Shown here: positions 25,080-32,989 of the stretch, in pieces | Layout of the letters: every line of letters begins with the position of its first letter | Numbering within the stretch: position 1 is the stretch's first letter | NCBI GenBank assembly: GCA_029960885.1 | Contig: JASBVV010000003.1 | Coordinates: 1-60,171, forward strand | DNA: 60,171 nt | Direction: 5' to 3' | From: Kyrpidia sp. | GTDB lineage: Bacteria; Bacillota; Bacilli; Kyrpidiales; Kyrpidiaceae | Notes under the pieces: model-generated | The model's database searches: none | What the model saw: the letters and a program-made list of their open reading frames with translations, nothing else | Told to the model about the DNA's origin: nothing | Program-made: the position numbers and the translations under genes

Positions 25080-26420
25080 TCACACTCCCGACCGGCTGGT
25101 TCCATCGTCGATCCTTTCCATCGTGTACCCAGTTGCGTATTTAACATATTCGAAGGGCTTTCGAATTGACAATTGGCGCAGGCCGGGATCGATTCGCTTC
25201 AGTGTCAACCGTCCGGGGCGCGGATTCACGTCGAGAACCCACCAGCGGCTGTTCACGTCAAAGACGAGATCGATCCCGAGTTCAGCCAGGCCCGGAAATG
25301 ACAGCCCGGTCACATGCGCCACGGACAAGGCCAGGTTCTCTCCCCGATCCCGCTCGGCGTCGTCGAGCATGCCGTCCGCCCGGCAAGGCACGCCGCCGGT
25401 CGAAAGGTTGGTGGGTCCGTCCTCTCCCGGTGCACACCGCGCTGCCAGGGCGGTGACACTCCAGCGGCCGTCCGAATTTCGCTGAACCAACCAGCGAAAG
25501 TCCACAGGACGTCCGCCGGCGGACAGCGGTTGTAACGCCTCTTGAATGATGTAAGCCCGATTCCCGGCCACCGTCCTCCATTCGGATGGACTGGGTGCGC
25601 CGGCCCACAGTCCCTGTTTCGGCGAAGGGGCAAACCGCTTCCACCGAATGGCATCACCGTGGCGCTCTAAAAGAATCAAGTTGCGACCTCGGCTTCCGCG
25701 ACGAGGTTTTACGTACACACGTCCGAACCGATTCACCGCCGCCGCCATCCGCCGCAACGTCATCGGCTGTGTCCAGGGGACGTGGGCGCCCAGTCCCCGT
25801 TGGATCAAACGCTTGTAAACCGTCCATTTGTCCCCGATGTCCGGAGCGAGCATGAGGGGCTGCTCGCCGTCCCTCGGGGCCAGCGGTCCCCGAGGCGGAA
25901 CGAGCCGTTCTCCCCTTCTCCACAGGGCATCGGGCGCAGGAGCGGTCCTAGGCACCCATCCCGCCTTGTTCGACCAAGTCCAGGCCCGAACGTGGGCCGA
26001 CGGCGACCTGGGATCCAGGACGTAGGCCAAAATGCCCATTTCCTTTGCCAAACCCAGAGTATCCCGGGCCCAGACCGTTTGGGAACCGAACGGAGCCCTC
26101 GGGGTTTCTCGGCGAACAGGCAGCCATAAAGCAACGACGGGACCGAGCTGAAGCTGTGTCCCGCCCCACATCGCGTGTATCCGGTCGCCCCGTTGCAGGC
26201 CGAGCCGGTGCAAGACGGGGCGCGCCATCAACAGGATATTCCGATCAAGAATGTGCGATCGGATCTGGACAGTGCACGATTCGCCCAGCCCCGCCCGGAT
26301 CGCGATGGAACTGCCCTGCCGCAAACCGTATCGGCGCAGCAGAGGTGCGGCCACGAAAACCACCGGCTGGGTGTGAACCAAGGATTCGATCCGCAAGGGT
26401 CCTTCCACCACGGGCAACAC
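25080..26420 (-). CDS. YheC/YheD-family ATP-grasp protein, cluster gene 1
   Basis: The ATP-grasp core is seen as IGDKWTVYKRLIQRGL, VYVKPRRGSRGRNLILL (about residue 225), YIIQEALQPL and ELGIDLVFDVNSRWWVLDVN with PRPG (about 390-415). Residues 1-100 form the N-terminal domain shared by the long siblings (RPVLHRLGLQRGDRIHAMW, LGPVVALWLP). The start is uncertain: the GTG at 26420 gives 446 residues, matching the siblings, while the open frame extends into cotE without homology. It begins 32 bases after cotE, which suggests one transcript and a coat-linked role. Confidence 0.87.
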   Translation of the reverse strand: MLPVVEGPLRIESLVHTQPVVFVAAPLLRRYGLRQGSSIAIRAGLGESCTVQIRSHILDRNILLMARPVLHRLGLQRGDRIHAMWGGTQLQLGPVVALWLPVRRETPRAPFGSQTVWARDTLGLAKEMGILAYVLDPRSPSAHVRAWTWSNKAGWVPRTAPAPDALWRRGERLVPPRGPLAPRDGEQPLMLAPDIGDKWTVYKRLIQRGLGAHVPWTQPMTLRRMAAAVNRFGRVYVKPRRGSRGRNLILLERHGDAIRWKRFAPSPKQGLWAGAPSPSEWRTVAGNRAYIIQEALQPLSAGGRPVDFRWLVQRNSDGRWSVTALAARCAPGEDGPTNLSTGGVPCRADGMLDDAERDRGENLALSVAHVTGLSFPGLAELGIDLVFDVNSRWWVLDVNPRPGRLTLKRIDPGLRQLSIRKPFEYVKYATGYTMERIDDGTSRSGV

Positions 26421-26452
26421 CCCACCCTGCCGCCATCCCGGCGTGCGCGGAC

Positions 26453-26980
26453 TCAGGCCATCTCCTCTGCTTCTTCCTCGACCAAGTCTTCGTCCTCGTC
26501 TTTTTTGCCCGGAGGCTCGCAGACCATCACGTACAGTTTGGTCCGCCCGATCACTTCCGCCGACAGTTCTTTTTCGACCCGCACGGCGATATCCGTGCCG
26601 TTCGCCGCGATGACCGCATCGAGACAGTGAGGCGGCTGAACCACTTTGACCATAACTTCCCGGTGCCCCTGCAGACAATGGGGATCCAGGTCGCGAAGGG
26701 GAATATGTTCAACGTACGATACCGTATCTTTGGCCACGGCGGTTTCACTGTTGTTGTTGTAGGCATACCACACGTTGATGTCCATTCTCCCCCGAACCTC
26801 GACCACGTCGCCGATCAGGTGGCCTTCGTAGCTGTGATTCATCACCCAGCACCCCCCGATGGTGGACGGCCGGTTGGTGGGATGAATGGTGTATGTCATC
26901 TGTGAATATCGGCTGCCTCGGCCGCACACGGCATCGGTGATGATCTCGCGGCACCCTGCGTCTCTCGCTGTGCTTGCCAC
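26453..26980 (-). CDS. cotE: CotE, outer spore coat morphogenetic protein
   Basis: CotE is the mother-cell protein that builds the interface between inner and outer coat and recruits outer coat proteins. The 175-residue protein keeps the family blocks REIITDAVCGRGSRYSQ, HPTNRPSTIGGCWVMNH and VEVRGRMDINVWYAYNNNSE with VSYVEHIPL, and an acidic C-terminal tail (EDEDLVEEEAEE), as expected. It starts with GTG after AAAGGGGAGGGAG. In B. subtilis it lies between ricA and mutS; here it heads the ATP-grasp/amidoligase operon. Sigma-E/sigma-K control is expected from the family; no convincing element was found upstream. Confidence 0.95.
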   Translation of the reverse strand: MASTARDAGCREIITDAVCGRGSRYSQMTYTIHPTNRPSTIGGCWVMNHSYEGHLIGDVVEVRGRMDINVWYAYNNNSETAVAKDTVSYVEHIPLRDLDPHCLQGHREVMVKVVQPPHCLDAVIAANGTDIAVRVEKELSAEVIGRTKLYVMVCEPPGKKDEDEDLVEEEAEEMA

Positions 26981-27138
26981 GATACTCCCTCCCCTTTATC
27001 CCAAGTTCCACTGTGCAACGCCCGGGGTTGGTGAGGACGGTACAGACAGGCGCATGTTTACTACCAATTCTATGCGGGGCATTTGCCTTTGGTGCGCCTG
27101 CCGTATGGTATACGCGGAGGCGGGCCTGTGCAAAAGCG

Positions 27139-27178
27139 AAAAAAAAAGCCAACCCCAGCTTCGGGATCGACGCGTGGC
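27139..27178 (-). terminator. Likely terminator after the dipeptidase gene
   Basis: On the minus strand GCCA (27175-27178) pairs with TGGC (27148-27151), enclosing an inner CCC/GGG stem, and nine T follow. The stem is interrupted, so strength is moderate. Confidence 0.5.
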
Positions 27179-27238
27179 CATGCGAGCTTTGCGTGCCCCT
27201 TCGACGGCTTTCCCGCCGAAGGGGAGCCGGTCGGCCGT

Positions 27239-28210
27239 TTACCGGGCGGAGGCGGCGTTGTCCGCCGGTTTTTGGGGCAGGGTCCGGGCAAACAAGTCCC
27301 GCCAGTTGTCCCAAAGGAGCCGCCGGGCGGTTTCCGCGCCGAAACGAGTGTTCAGGGCGCGCTCCAACGCCGGGTACTGGGAGGCCGTCTCCAGTCCTTC
27401 CAGGGGTTCCTCCGTGCCGTCAAAATCCGATCCGAAGGCCACATGCCGATCTCCCACCACCTCGAGCGCATGGTCCACGTGGAGCAAAAGATCCTCAAAA
27501 CGGCCGCGGGGGCCGAGAAAAGCCGGCACAAAAGCCAGTCCGACGACGCCTCCCGACTCGGCCAGGGCCCGGAGCTGCCCGTCGGAGAGATTGCGCCGGT
27601 GCGGCCAGACGGCTTTCATCCCGGCATGCGTACAGATCACCGGTCCCCGGGCCTCGCGAATGACGTCCCAAAACGCGGCCTCTCCGAGGTGAGCGACGTC
27701 CACAACACCGGACCGACGCCAAATTTCCTTGATAAATCGCCGCCCCAGCGACGTCAATCCACCTCCCCGGGGTTCCCCCACTCCATCTGCCAGCCCATTC
27801 GCCTCATTCCACGTGAGTCCGACCACCCGGACGCCCAGATGCATGCAGAGGGAGAGCCGTTCCACACTCCCCTCCAAGGCGTAACAGCCCTCTAAACACA
27901 GCAGGCCCCGAACCGGCCCGGTCCGCCCCACGTTGGCCACATCTTCCCGATAGCAAAGCGGGGTCACCTTCGATCCGTCCGAGACGATTCGGTCATGAAA
28001 CAAAGCCAACTGGTCGAGCAGCAGGTTCCACCCTTCGCCGGCGGGCCGATCCGGGGGAACAAACAAGGGGAAGCCCTGGACGCGCACCCCGCCTTGGCGG
28101 AGCCTGTGCCATCCGGCGGACAAAGGGGACGAAAGCTGATAAAAGTCCAGGCGCTGCGCGGCCGTTCGCCACAGGACATCCGCATGGGCGTCCCACACCA
28201 TTCGATCCAT
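27239..28210 (-). CDS. Membrane dipeptidase-like zinc peptidase (M19 family)
   Basis: This 323-residue protein belongs to the renal dipeptidase (M19) family of binuclear-zinc enzymes that split dipeptides, including some with D-residues. Visible metal and signature sites are DAHAD near residue 8, a GLLCLEGCYAL strand with the bridging Glu, LTWNEANGLADG, VDVAHLGEAAFWDVI, ICTHAG and FGSDFDGTEEP. There is no signal peptide, so it is cytoplasmic. It lies between spoVS and cotE, a position that hints at use during sporulation; that is inference. The start lacks a clear ribosome-binding site. Confidence 0.92.
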   Translation of the reverse strand: MDRMVWDAHADVLWRTAAQRLDFYQLSSPLSAGWHRLRQGGVRVQGFPLFVPPDRPAGEGWNLLLDQLALFHDRIVSDGSKVTPLCYREDVANVGRTGPVRGLLCLEGCYALEGSVERLSLCMHLGVRVVGLTWNEANGLADGVGEPRGGGLTSLGRRFIKEIWRRSGVVDVAHLGEAAFWDVIREARGPVICTHAGMKAVWPHRRNLSDGQLRALAESGGVVGLAFVPAFLGPRGRFEDLLLHVDHALEVVGDRHVAFGSDFDGTEEPLEGLETASQYPALERALNTRFGAETARRLLWDNWRDLFARTLPQKPADNAASAR

Positions 28211-28240
28211 CCGCGTTCACCCCTCCATCCCAGGCAAACG

Positions 28241-28271
28241 AAAAGCCTGTTTGTCACGGAAGCAAACAGGC
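28241..28271 (-). terminator. Rho-independent terminator after spoVS
   Basis: On the minus strand GCCTGTTTG pairs with CAAACAGGC (28263-28271 with 28245-28253), followed by TTTTCGTTT. It ends spoVS before the dipeptidase gene. Confidence 0.8.
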
Positions 28272-28320
28272 GTTGTCCAAATGCCGCGTTCGACCTCGGG
28301 GTGCCCGATCCCGTCCAGTC

Positions 28321-28581
28321 TCACCGAGGTTCGACGATCAGCTTGATGGCGGTTCGTTCTTCGCCGTCAATCAGAATGTCTGTAAACGCCGGAATGCAAA
28401 TCAGGTCAATTCCACTGGGCGCTACGAACCCTCGTGCAATCGCTACGGCTTTCACTGCTTGATTGAGGGCCCCGGCTCCGATGGCTTGGATTTCCGCCGC
28501 GCCGCGTTCGCGCAGCACCCCGGCCAAGGCGCCGGCCACGGAATTAGGGTTGGACTTTGCTGAAACTTTTAATACTTCCAT
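28321..28581 (-). CDS. spoVS: SpoVS, stage V sporulation protein
   Basis: SpoVS is a small Alba-like protein needed for spore coat assembly and core dehydration. The 86-residue sequence is almost invariant in the family (MEVLKVSAKSNPNSVAGALA, then IQAIGAGALNQAVKAVAIARG and GEERTAIKLIVEPR). The ATG follows GGGAGGAAC. It has its own sigma-H-like promoter and terminator, so it is probably a single-gene unit beside ymdB, as in B. subtilis. Confidence 0.98.
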   Translation of the reverse strand: MEVLKVSAKSNPNSVAGALAGVLRERGAAEIQAIGAGALNQAVKAVAIARGFVAPSGIDLICIPAFTDILIDGEERTAIKLIVEPR

Positions 28582-28628
28582 CGTGCAGTTCCTCCCTTAC
28601 TGTTGGGTTGAGAAGGACATTGATACTT

Positions 28629-28658
28629 ATATTCGAGATCCCTTAAGGAAATTCCTTT
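28629..28658 (-). promoter_or_regulatory. Candidate sigma-H promoter of spoVS
   Basis: On the minus strand AAAGGAATT (28650-28658) and CTCGAATAT (28629-28637) fit the sigma-H pattern RnAGGAwWW - 12 bases - RnnGAATww except one base. B. subtilis spoVS is a sigma-H gene. Confidence 0.65.
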
Positions 28659-28710
28659 TTTGAATGTCCATTATTCGAAAAATTCTTCTCCGGCATGCGC
28701 TAAACCGCCG

Positions 28711-29514
28711 TTATGGCGTCCCCGGACCGGGCCACTGGTGGTCCGGGGTGATGAATATTCGACGGATCGCGATGCATCGCCCGCCCCGCTCCTCGCAGTC
28801 GATCACCACCGCGGAAAACTGGACGTCGCCGTCGGCCACCTCGAACCGGACCGGCAGATGAGTCATCATTTTTTGAATCACCGGGTCTTTCTTCATGCCG
28901 ATCACGCCGTTAAACGGACCCGTCATGCCCACATCGGTGATGTAACCGGTGCCCCCCGGCAGAATCCGTTCATCGGCCGTCTGGACGTGGGTATGGGTGC
29001 CGATCACCGCACTGACCCGTCCGTCAAAATGCCAGGCCACCGCCTGTTTTTCCGAGGTGGTTTCTGCATGGAGATCCACGAGAATCCACGCCGCCCGATC
29101 GCCGATCTCCTCCATCACCTCCGACAGCACGTCCAGCGGGGAGTCCCACTCCCCCATAAATGCCCGGCCCAACACATTGACAATGGCCAATTGCCGTTCC
29201 CCGATCGGGCACAGGGTGTACCCCTGACCCGGTGCACAGCGGAAATTGGCCGGGCGGACCAATCGTTTTTCTTGATCAATGAAATCAAAAATTTTGGGAT
29301 GGTCCCACACGTGGTTTCCCATGGTGATAAAATCAATGCCGTGATCGAACATCCATTCCGCCAGATTCCGGGTGATCCCGCGCCCGTCGGCGACATTCTC
29401 TCCGTTGGCAATGACGACGTCCGCACGCACCGTCTCTTTGATGCGCGGCAAGTATCGTTTGACGGCCTGTCGACCAGGGCCTCCGACGATGTCGCCTATG
29501 AACAGAATCCGCAC
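28711..29514 (-). CDS. ymdB: YmdB-family metallophosphodiesterase
   Basis: YmdB is a binuclear-metal phosphodiesterase that acts on 2',3'-cyclic nucleotides and influences biofilm versus motility programmes in Bacillus. The 267-residue protein has the metallophosphoesterase motifs IGDIVG, ANGENVADG (Asn), TMGNHVWDH, VDLHAETTSEK and GTHTHVQTAD. It begins with GTG; an AAAGGA site lies about eleven bases upstream. It follows rny by 45 bases, with a weak terminator between, the usual rny-ymdB order. Confidence 0.95.
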   Translation of the reverse strand: MRILFIGDIVGGPGRQAVKRYLPRIKETVRADVVIANGENVADGRGITRNLAEWMFDHGIDFITMGNHVWDHPKIFDFIDQEKRLVRPANFRCAPGQGYTLCPIGERQLAIVNVLGRAFMGEWDSPLDVLSEVMEEIGDRAAWILVDLHAETTSEKQAVAWHFDGRVSAVIGTHTHVQTADERILPGGTGYITDVGMTGPFNGVIGMKKDPVIQKMMTHLPVRFEVADGDVQFSAVVIDCEERGGRCIAIRRIFITPDHQWPGPGTP

Positions 29515-29532
29515 CCTGCAGACATCCTTTCT

Positions 29533-29558
29533 AAAAAATAAAGTAGCCTAACGGCTAC
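29533..29558 (-). terminator. Weak terminator between rny and ymdB
   Basis: On the minus strand GTAGCC pairs with GGCTAC around a four-base loop (29543-29558), followed by TTTATTTTTT. It directly follows the rny stop and may only reduce readthrough into ymdB. Confidence 0.55.
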
Positions 29559-29559
29559 C

Positions 29560-31095
29560 TTATTTTGCGTATTCGACGGCTCTGGTCTCGCGGATCACCG
29601 TGACTTTAATATGCCCAGGATAGTCGAGCTCGTTTTCAATGCGCTTGGAAATCTCCCGAGCCATGCGTACCGATTCTGCGTCGTCGATCAGCTCAGGCTT
29701 GACAATGATACGAATCTCCCTGCCGGCCTGAATGGCGTAGGATTTCTCCACGCCTTCAAAGGATTCGGCAATCTCCTCAAGACGTTCCAACCGCTTCATG
29801 TACACATCCAAACTCTCGCGTCGGGCTCCCGGACGTGCGGCGGAAAGAGCATCGGCTGCGCCGACCAGCATGGAGATCGGCGACGTATACTCCATATCTC
29901 CGTGATGGGCCCCAATGGCGTTCAGCACCACGGGATGTTCTTTATACTTGCGGGCCAAATCCATCCCGATCTCCACATGGGATCCCTCAACTTCATGAGT
30001 GATCGCCTTCCCGATATCGTGGAGCAGACCGGCCCGTTTGGCCAATTGTACGTCCAGACCCAGTTCGGCCGCCATCAGTCCGGCCAGATGAGCGACCTCC
30101 ACGGAATGTTTTAATACGTTCTGGCCGTAACTGGTGCGGTACTTCAACCGGCCGAGAATCTTGACCAAATCCGGGTGCAGGCCGGTCACGCCGGTTTCAA
30201 ACACCGCCTGCTCCCCTTCTTCCCGGATGCGTTCCTCGACTTCCCGTCTGGCCTTTTCCACCATTTCTTCAATGCGGGCCGGGTGAATTCGCCCGTCCGC
30301 CACCAGTTTCTCCAGGGCCACCCGGGCGACCTCCCGCCGGATCGGGTCAAAGCCGGACAGGATCACCGCTTCCGGGGTATCGTCGATGATCAAATCGATC
30401 CCCGTCAGCGTTTCCAGCGCCCGGATATTCCGACCCTCACGGCCGATGATGCGGCCTTTCATCTCGTCGCTGGGCAAGTTGACCACCGATACCGTGGTCT
30501 CGGCAGCGTGATCGGCGGCACAGCGTTGGATGGCCGTCACAATGATGTCCCGCGCTTTCTTTTCCGCTTCGTGGCGGGCCTGCTGTTCGATCTCCTTCAT
30601 CATCAGGGCCGCCTCGTGACGGCATTCCCGTTCCACGGTGCCCAGGATGGTTTGCCGGGCCTGTTCCCGGGTTAAACCGGAGATTCGCTCCAATTCCGCC
30701 AATTGTTGCCGTACCGCCTGGTCGGCCTCGGCGCGGAGGTGCTCGACCTCCCGTTCCCGCTGGGAAACCGTCTCCAACTTCCTTTCCAACGCTTCGGTCT
30801 TGCGGTCCAGATGCTCTTCTTTCTGGAGAAGTCGCCGCTCCAGCCGCTGCAACTCCGACCGTTGCTCGCGGATCTCCTTTTCGGCCTCGGTACGGAGCCG
30901 GTGCGCCTCTTCTTTCGCTTCAATCAGCGCTTCCTTTCGCGTCCGCTCCGCCTCTCGGCCGGCTTCTTCCAACATATCAGCAACACGCCGTTCTGCCGTG
31001 CGGACCTTTCCCTCAGCCACCGCCCGGCGAATCCAGTACCCAATCCCGGCGCCGACCAGCAGCGCCGCCAGGATGGACACCCCATACATCCACAC
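29560..31095 (-). CDS. rny: RNase Y, membrane-bound endoribonuclease
   Basis: RNase Y starts bulk mRNA decay. The 511-residue protein has one N-terminal membrane segment (residues 5-22, [18 protein letters not shown]), a long Glu/Arg/Lys-rich coiled coil (about 25-180), a KH domain ([17 protein letters not shown], about 213) and an HD domain with [17 protein letters not shown] (about 355) and [11 protein letters not shown]. It starts with GTG; a very good promoter overlaps the end of recX upstream. RicA, its regulator, is encoded elsewhere in the window. Confidence 0.98.
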   Translation of the reverse strand: MWMYGVSILAALLVGAGIGYWIRRAVAEGKVRTAERRVADMLEEAGREAERTRKEALIEAKEEAHRLRTEAEKEIREQRSELQRLERRLLQKEEHLDRKTEALERKLETVSQREREVEHLRAEADQAVRQQLAELERISGLTREQARQTILGTVERECRHEAALMMKEIEQQARHEAEKKARDIIVTAIQRCAADHAAETTVSVVNLPSDEMKGRIIGREGRNIRALETLTGIDLIIDDTPEAVILSGFDPIRREVARVALEKLVADGRIHPARIEEMVEKARREVEERIREEGEQAVFETGVTGLHPDLVKILGRLKYRTSYGQNVLKHSVEVAHLAGLMAAELGLDVQLAKRAGLLHDIGKAITHEVEGSHVEIGMDLARKYKEHPVVLNAIGAHHGDMEYTSPISMLVGAADALSAARPGARRESLDVYMKRLERLEEIAESFEGVEKSYAIQAGREIRIIVKPELIDDAESVRMAREISKRIENELDYPGHIKVTVIRETRAVEYAK

Positions 31096-31247
31096 GATCC
31101 ATCGCCCCTTTGCTCAGGATGCAGTCACCTGAGCACGGACGCAGAACATCACACGCCGGCACGCATGGGCCTGCCGGGGTGCGGATTCGGTATGCTACGG
31201 CCGCCGCGTTCGGCAGAGACCGGAAAAACTTCTCATACGCAATACCT

Positions 31248-31276
31248 ATTGTACGGGGTGTGTCAATAGTTGTCAA
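31248..31276 (-). promoter_or_regulatory. Sigma-A promoter of rny
   Basis: On the minus strand TTGACA (31271-31276), 17 bases, TACAAT (31248-31253). The -35 hexamer overlaps the recX stop, so rny has its own start of transcription. Confidence 0.8.
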
Positions 31277-31761
31277 CCGCCTTGATGGCGTTCCTCATCC
31301 TTCCAGTCCATCACCGCCCGGAACGCCAAGTCCGGCCGAAATCCCTTCTGCACAAGGCCGCGGTACGCTTTGGCCCTCCAGGCGGCGAGGTCATCCCCCC
31401 GGTGCCGGTCGCGGTGGGCGCGCAACCACCGGACGGCCGCCCGCGCTTCCCCGCCTTCGGGCAAAGCGGCAAGGGCGGCTTCGATGTCTTCCGGCCGAAC
31501 TCCTTGGCGAACCAACTCCCACTCGGCTTGGCGAAGGCTGGCACGCCCTGTTTCCACTCGTCTTTCCAACCAACGCCGGGCAAAGGCCACATCGTCGATC
31601 CAGCCCCGCTCCCGCAGGCGCCGGATCACCCGATCGCTCACCGGGCCGGGGATGCCGCGATTTCTCAGGTACTCCTGAACTTGAGCCTCCGACCGGGGCC
31701 TCCGGGCCAAGTACGCGAGAGCCTGACCCCAGGCCCCGGCTTCGCGCCGATCGTCACTCAT
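31273..31761 (-). CDS. recX: RecX, regulator of RecA
   Basis: RecX binds and trims RecA filaments. The 162-residue protein shows the three-helix repeats of the family: [63 protein letters not shown] and [18 protein letters not shown]. The ATG (MSDDRREAG) overlaps the recA end by eight bases; the frame upstream lies inside recA. It is co-transcribed with recA. Confidence 0.95.
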   Translation of the reverse strand: MSDDRREAGAWGQALAYLARRPRSEAQVQEYLRNRGIPGPVSDRVIRRLRERGWIDDVAFARRWLERRVETGRASLRQAEWELVRQGVRPEDIEAALAALPEGGEARAAVRWLRAHRDRHRGDDLAAWRAKAYRGLVQKGFRPDLAFRAVMDWKDEERHQGG

Positions 31762-32809
31762 CGAAAAACCCGCCTTCGTCCCTTTCGTCCCCGGCCGGGG
31801 CGGACCGGACGGTCGAAGGCGCCGCAGCGCGACAGAGCTCCCGAATTCGCCCTTCAATGCGGTCGGAGATCTCCGGATGCTCCTTCAGAAATTGCTTCGC
31901 GTTCTCTCGGCCTTGGCCCAACCGCTCGCCTTCAAAGGAATACCAAGCTCCGCTTTTTTCGATGACATCCAGGTCGACGCCCATGTCGATGATGCTGCCT
32001 TCCCGGGAGATGCCCTCCCCGAACATGATGTCGACGTCCGCCTGTTTGAAAGGAGGAGCCACTTTGTTTTTCACGACCTTGATTCGCGTCCGATTACCGA
32101 CCAGTTCATTCCCTTGTTTTAACGCCTCTGCCCGCCGGACTTCCAGCCTGACCGAGGAATAGAATTTCAAGGCCCGGCCGCCGGTGGTGGTCTCCGGATT
32201 TCCGAACATGACCCCGACCTTCTCGCGAATCTGATTGATAAAGATGGCGATGGTCCGCGACTTCGAGATGGCGCCGGACAACTTGCGCAGAGCCTGGGAC
32301 ATCAATCGCGCCTGAAGGCCCACGTGAGAGTCCCCCATATCTCCCTCCAGCTCCGCCTTGGGCACCAAGGCCGCCACCGAGTCGATGACGATCATGTCCA
32401 CCGCCCCGCTGCGAACCAGGGCTTCCGCAATCTCCAGAGCCTGTTCTCCGGTATCGGGCTGGGAAATGAGCAGTTCATCGATATTGACTCCGAGATTGCG
32501 CGCATACACGGGGTCCAGGGCGTGTTCCGCATCGATAAAAGCCGCCTGCCCCCCCAATTTCTGCACTTCCGCAATGGCGTGCAGGGCCACCGTCGTCTTT
32601 CCCGAAGATTCCGGTCCGTAGATTTCCACGATTCGACCTCTGGGAAATCCCCCCACCCCCAGGGCGATATCCAACGCCAAGGCTCCCGTCGGGACCACCT
32701 CGACGTTCATCGCCGCTTCCGCTTCGCCCAATTTCATGATCGAACCCTTGCCGAATTGCTTTTCAATCTGGCGCAGCGCCATATCCAGTGCCGCTTTCCG
32801 ATCCGCCAC
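31754..32809 (-). CDS. recA: RecA recombinase
   Basis: RecA forms filaments on single-stranded DNA, performs strand exchange and triggers LexA self-cleavage. The 351-residue protein has Walker [10 protein letters not shown] (about residue 65), Walker [15 protein letters not shown], the L2 loop [20 protein letters not shown] and the usual acidic C-terminal end ([12 protein letters not shown]). The GTG start ([12 protein letters not shown]) was chosen because AAGGAG lies nine bases upstream and the N-terminus then matches B. subtilis MSDRQAALDMAL; a GTG 33 bases upstream is less likely. A LexA box and a -10 element lie upstream; recX overlaps the end. Confidence 0.98.
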   Translation of the reverse strand: MADRKAALDMALRQIEKQFGKGSIMKLGEAEAAMNVEVVPTGALALDIALGVGGFPRGRIVEIYGPESSGKTTVALHAIAEVQKLGGQAAFIDAEHALDPVYARNLGVNIDELLISQPDTGEQALEIAEALVRSGAVDMIVIDSVAALVPKAELEGDMGDSHVGLQARLMSQALRKLSGAISKSRTIAIFINQIREKVGVMFGNPETTTGGRALKFYSSVRLEVRRAEALKQGNELVGNRTRIKVVKNKVAPPFKQADVDIMFGEGISREGSIIDMGVDLDVIEKSGAWYSFEGERLGQGRENAKQFLKEHPEISDRIEGRIRELCRAAAPSTVRSAPAGDERDEGGFFDE

Positions 32810-32896
32810 CCCTGCCCACTCCTTCCCTTCATCTCGTTTCACTTATTCGCCCCGCGACCCATCCGTTCCTGCCGCCGTCCCGCACATCCTTTCTTC

Positions 32897-32902
32897 ATTA
32901 TA
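32897..32902 (-). promoter_or_regulatory. -10 element of recA
   Basis: A perfect TATAAT on the minus strand, about 90 bases before the recA start. The -35 region (TGTTTG at 17 bases) overlaps the LexA box. Confidence 0.6.
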
Positions 32903-32919
32903 GCGGAGCCCGTCCCGTA

Positions 32920-32933
32920 CAAACATCCGTTTG
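32920..32933. promoter_or_regulatory. LexA (SOS) box upstream of recA
   Basis: CAAACATCCGTTTG is a near-palindrome matching CGAAC-RNRY-GTTYC at 12 of 14 positions in the recA direction. It overlaps the recA -35 region, so LexA would block transcription until DNA damage. Confidence 0.75.
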
Positions 32934-32989
32934 ATAACAGCGGCAAAAGAATTCCCGCCCGACAGGCGGGCGGGAGGACATCCGGAGGC

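Noticed and set aside
27196-27224. Strong hairpin CCCCTTCG/CGAAGGGG as terminator of the dipeptidase gene
   Set aside because: No T-run follows it on the minus strand; the structure ending at 27139 is the better terminator.
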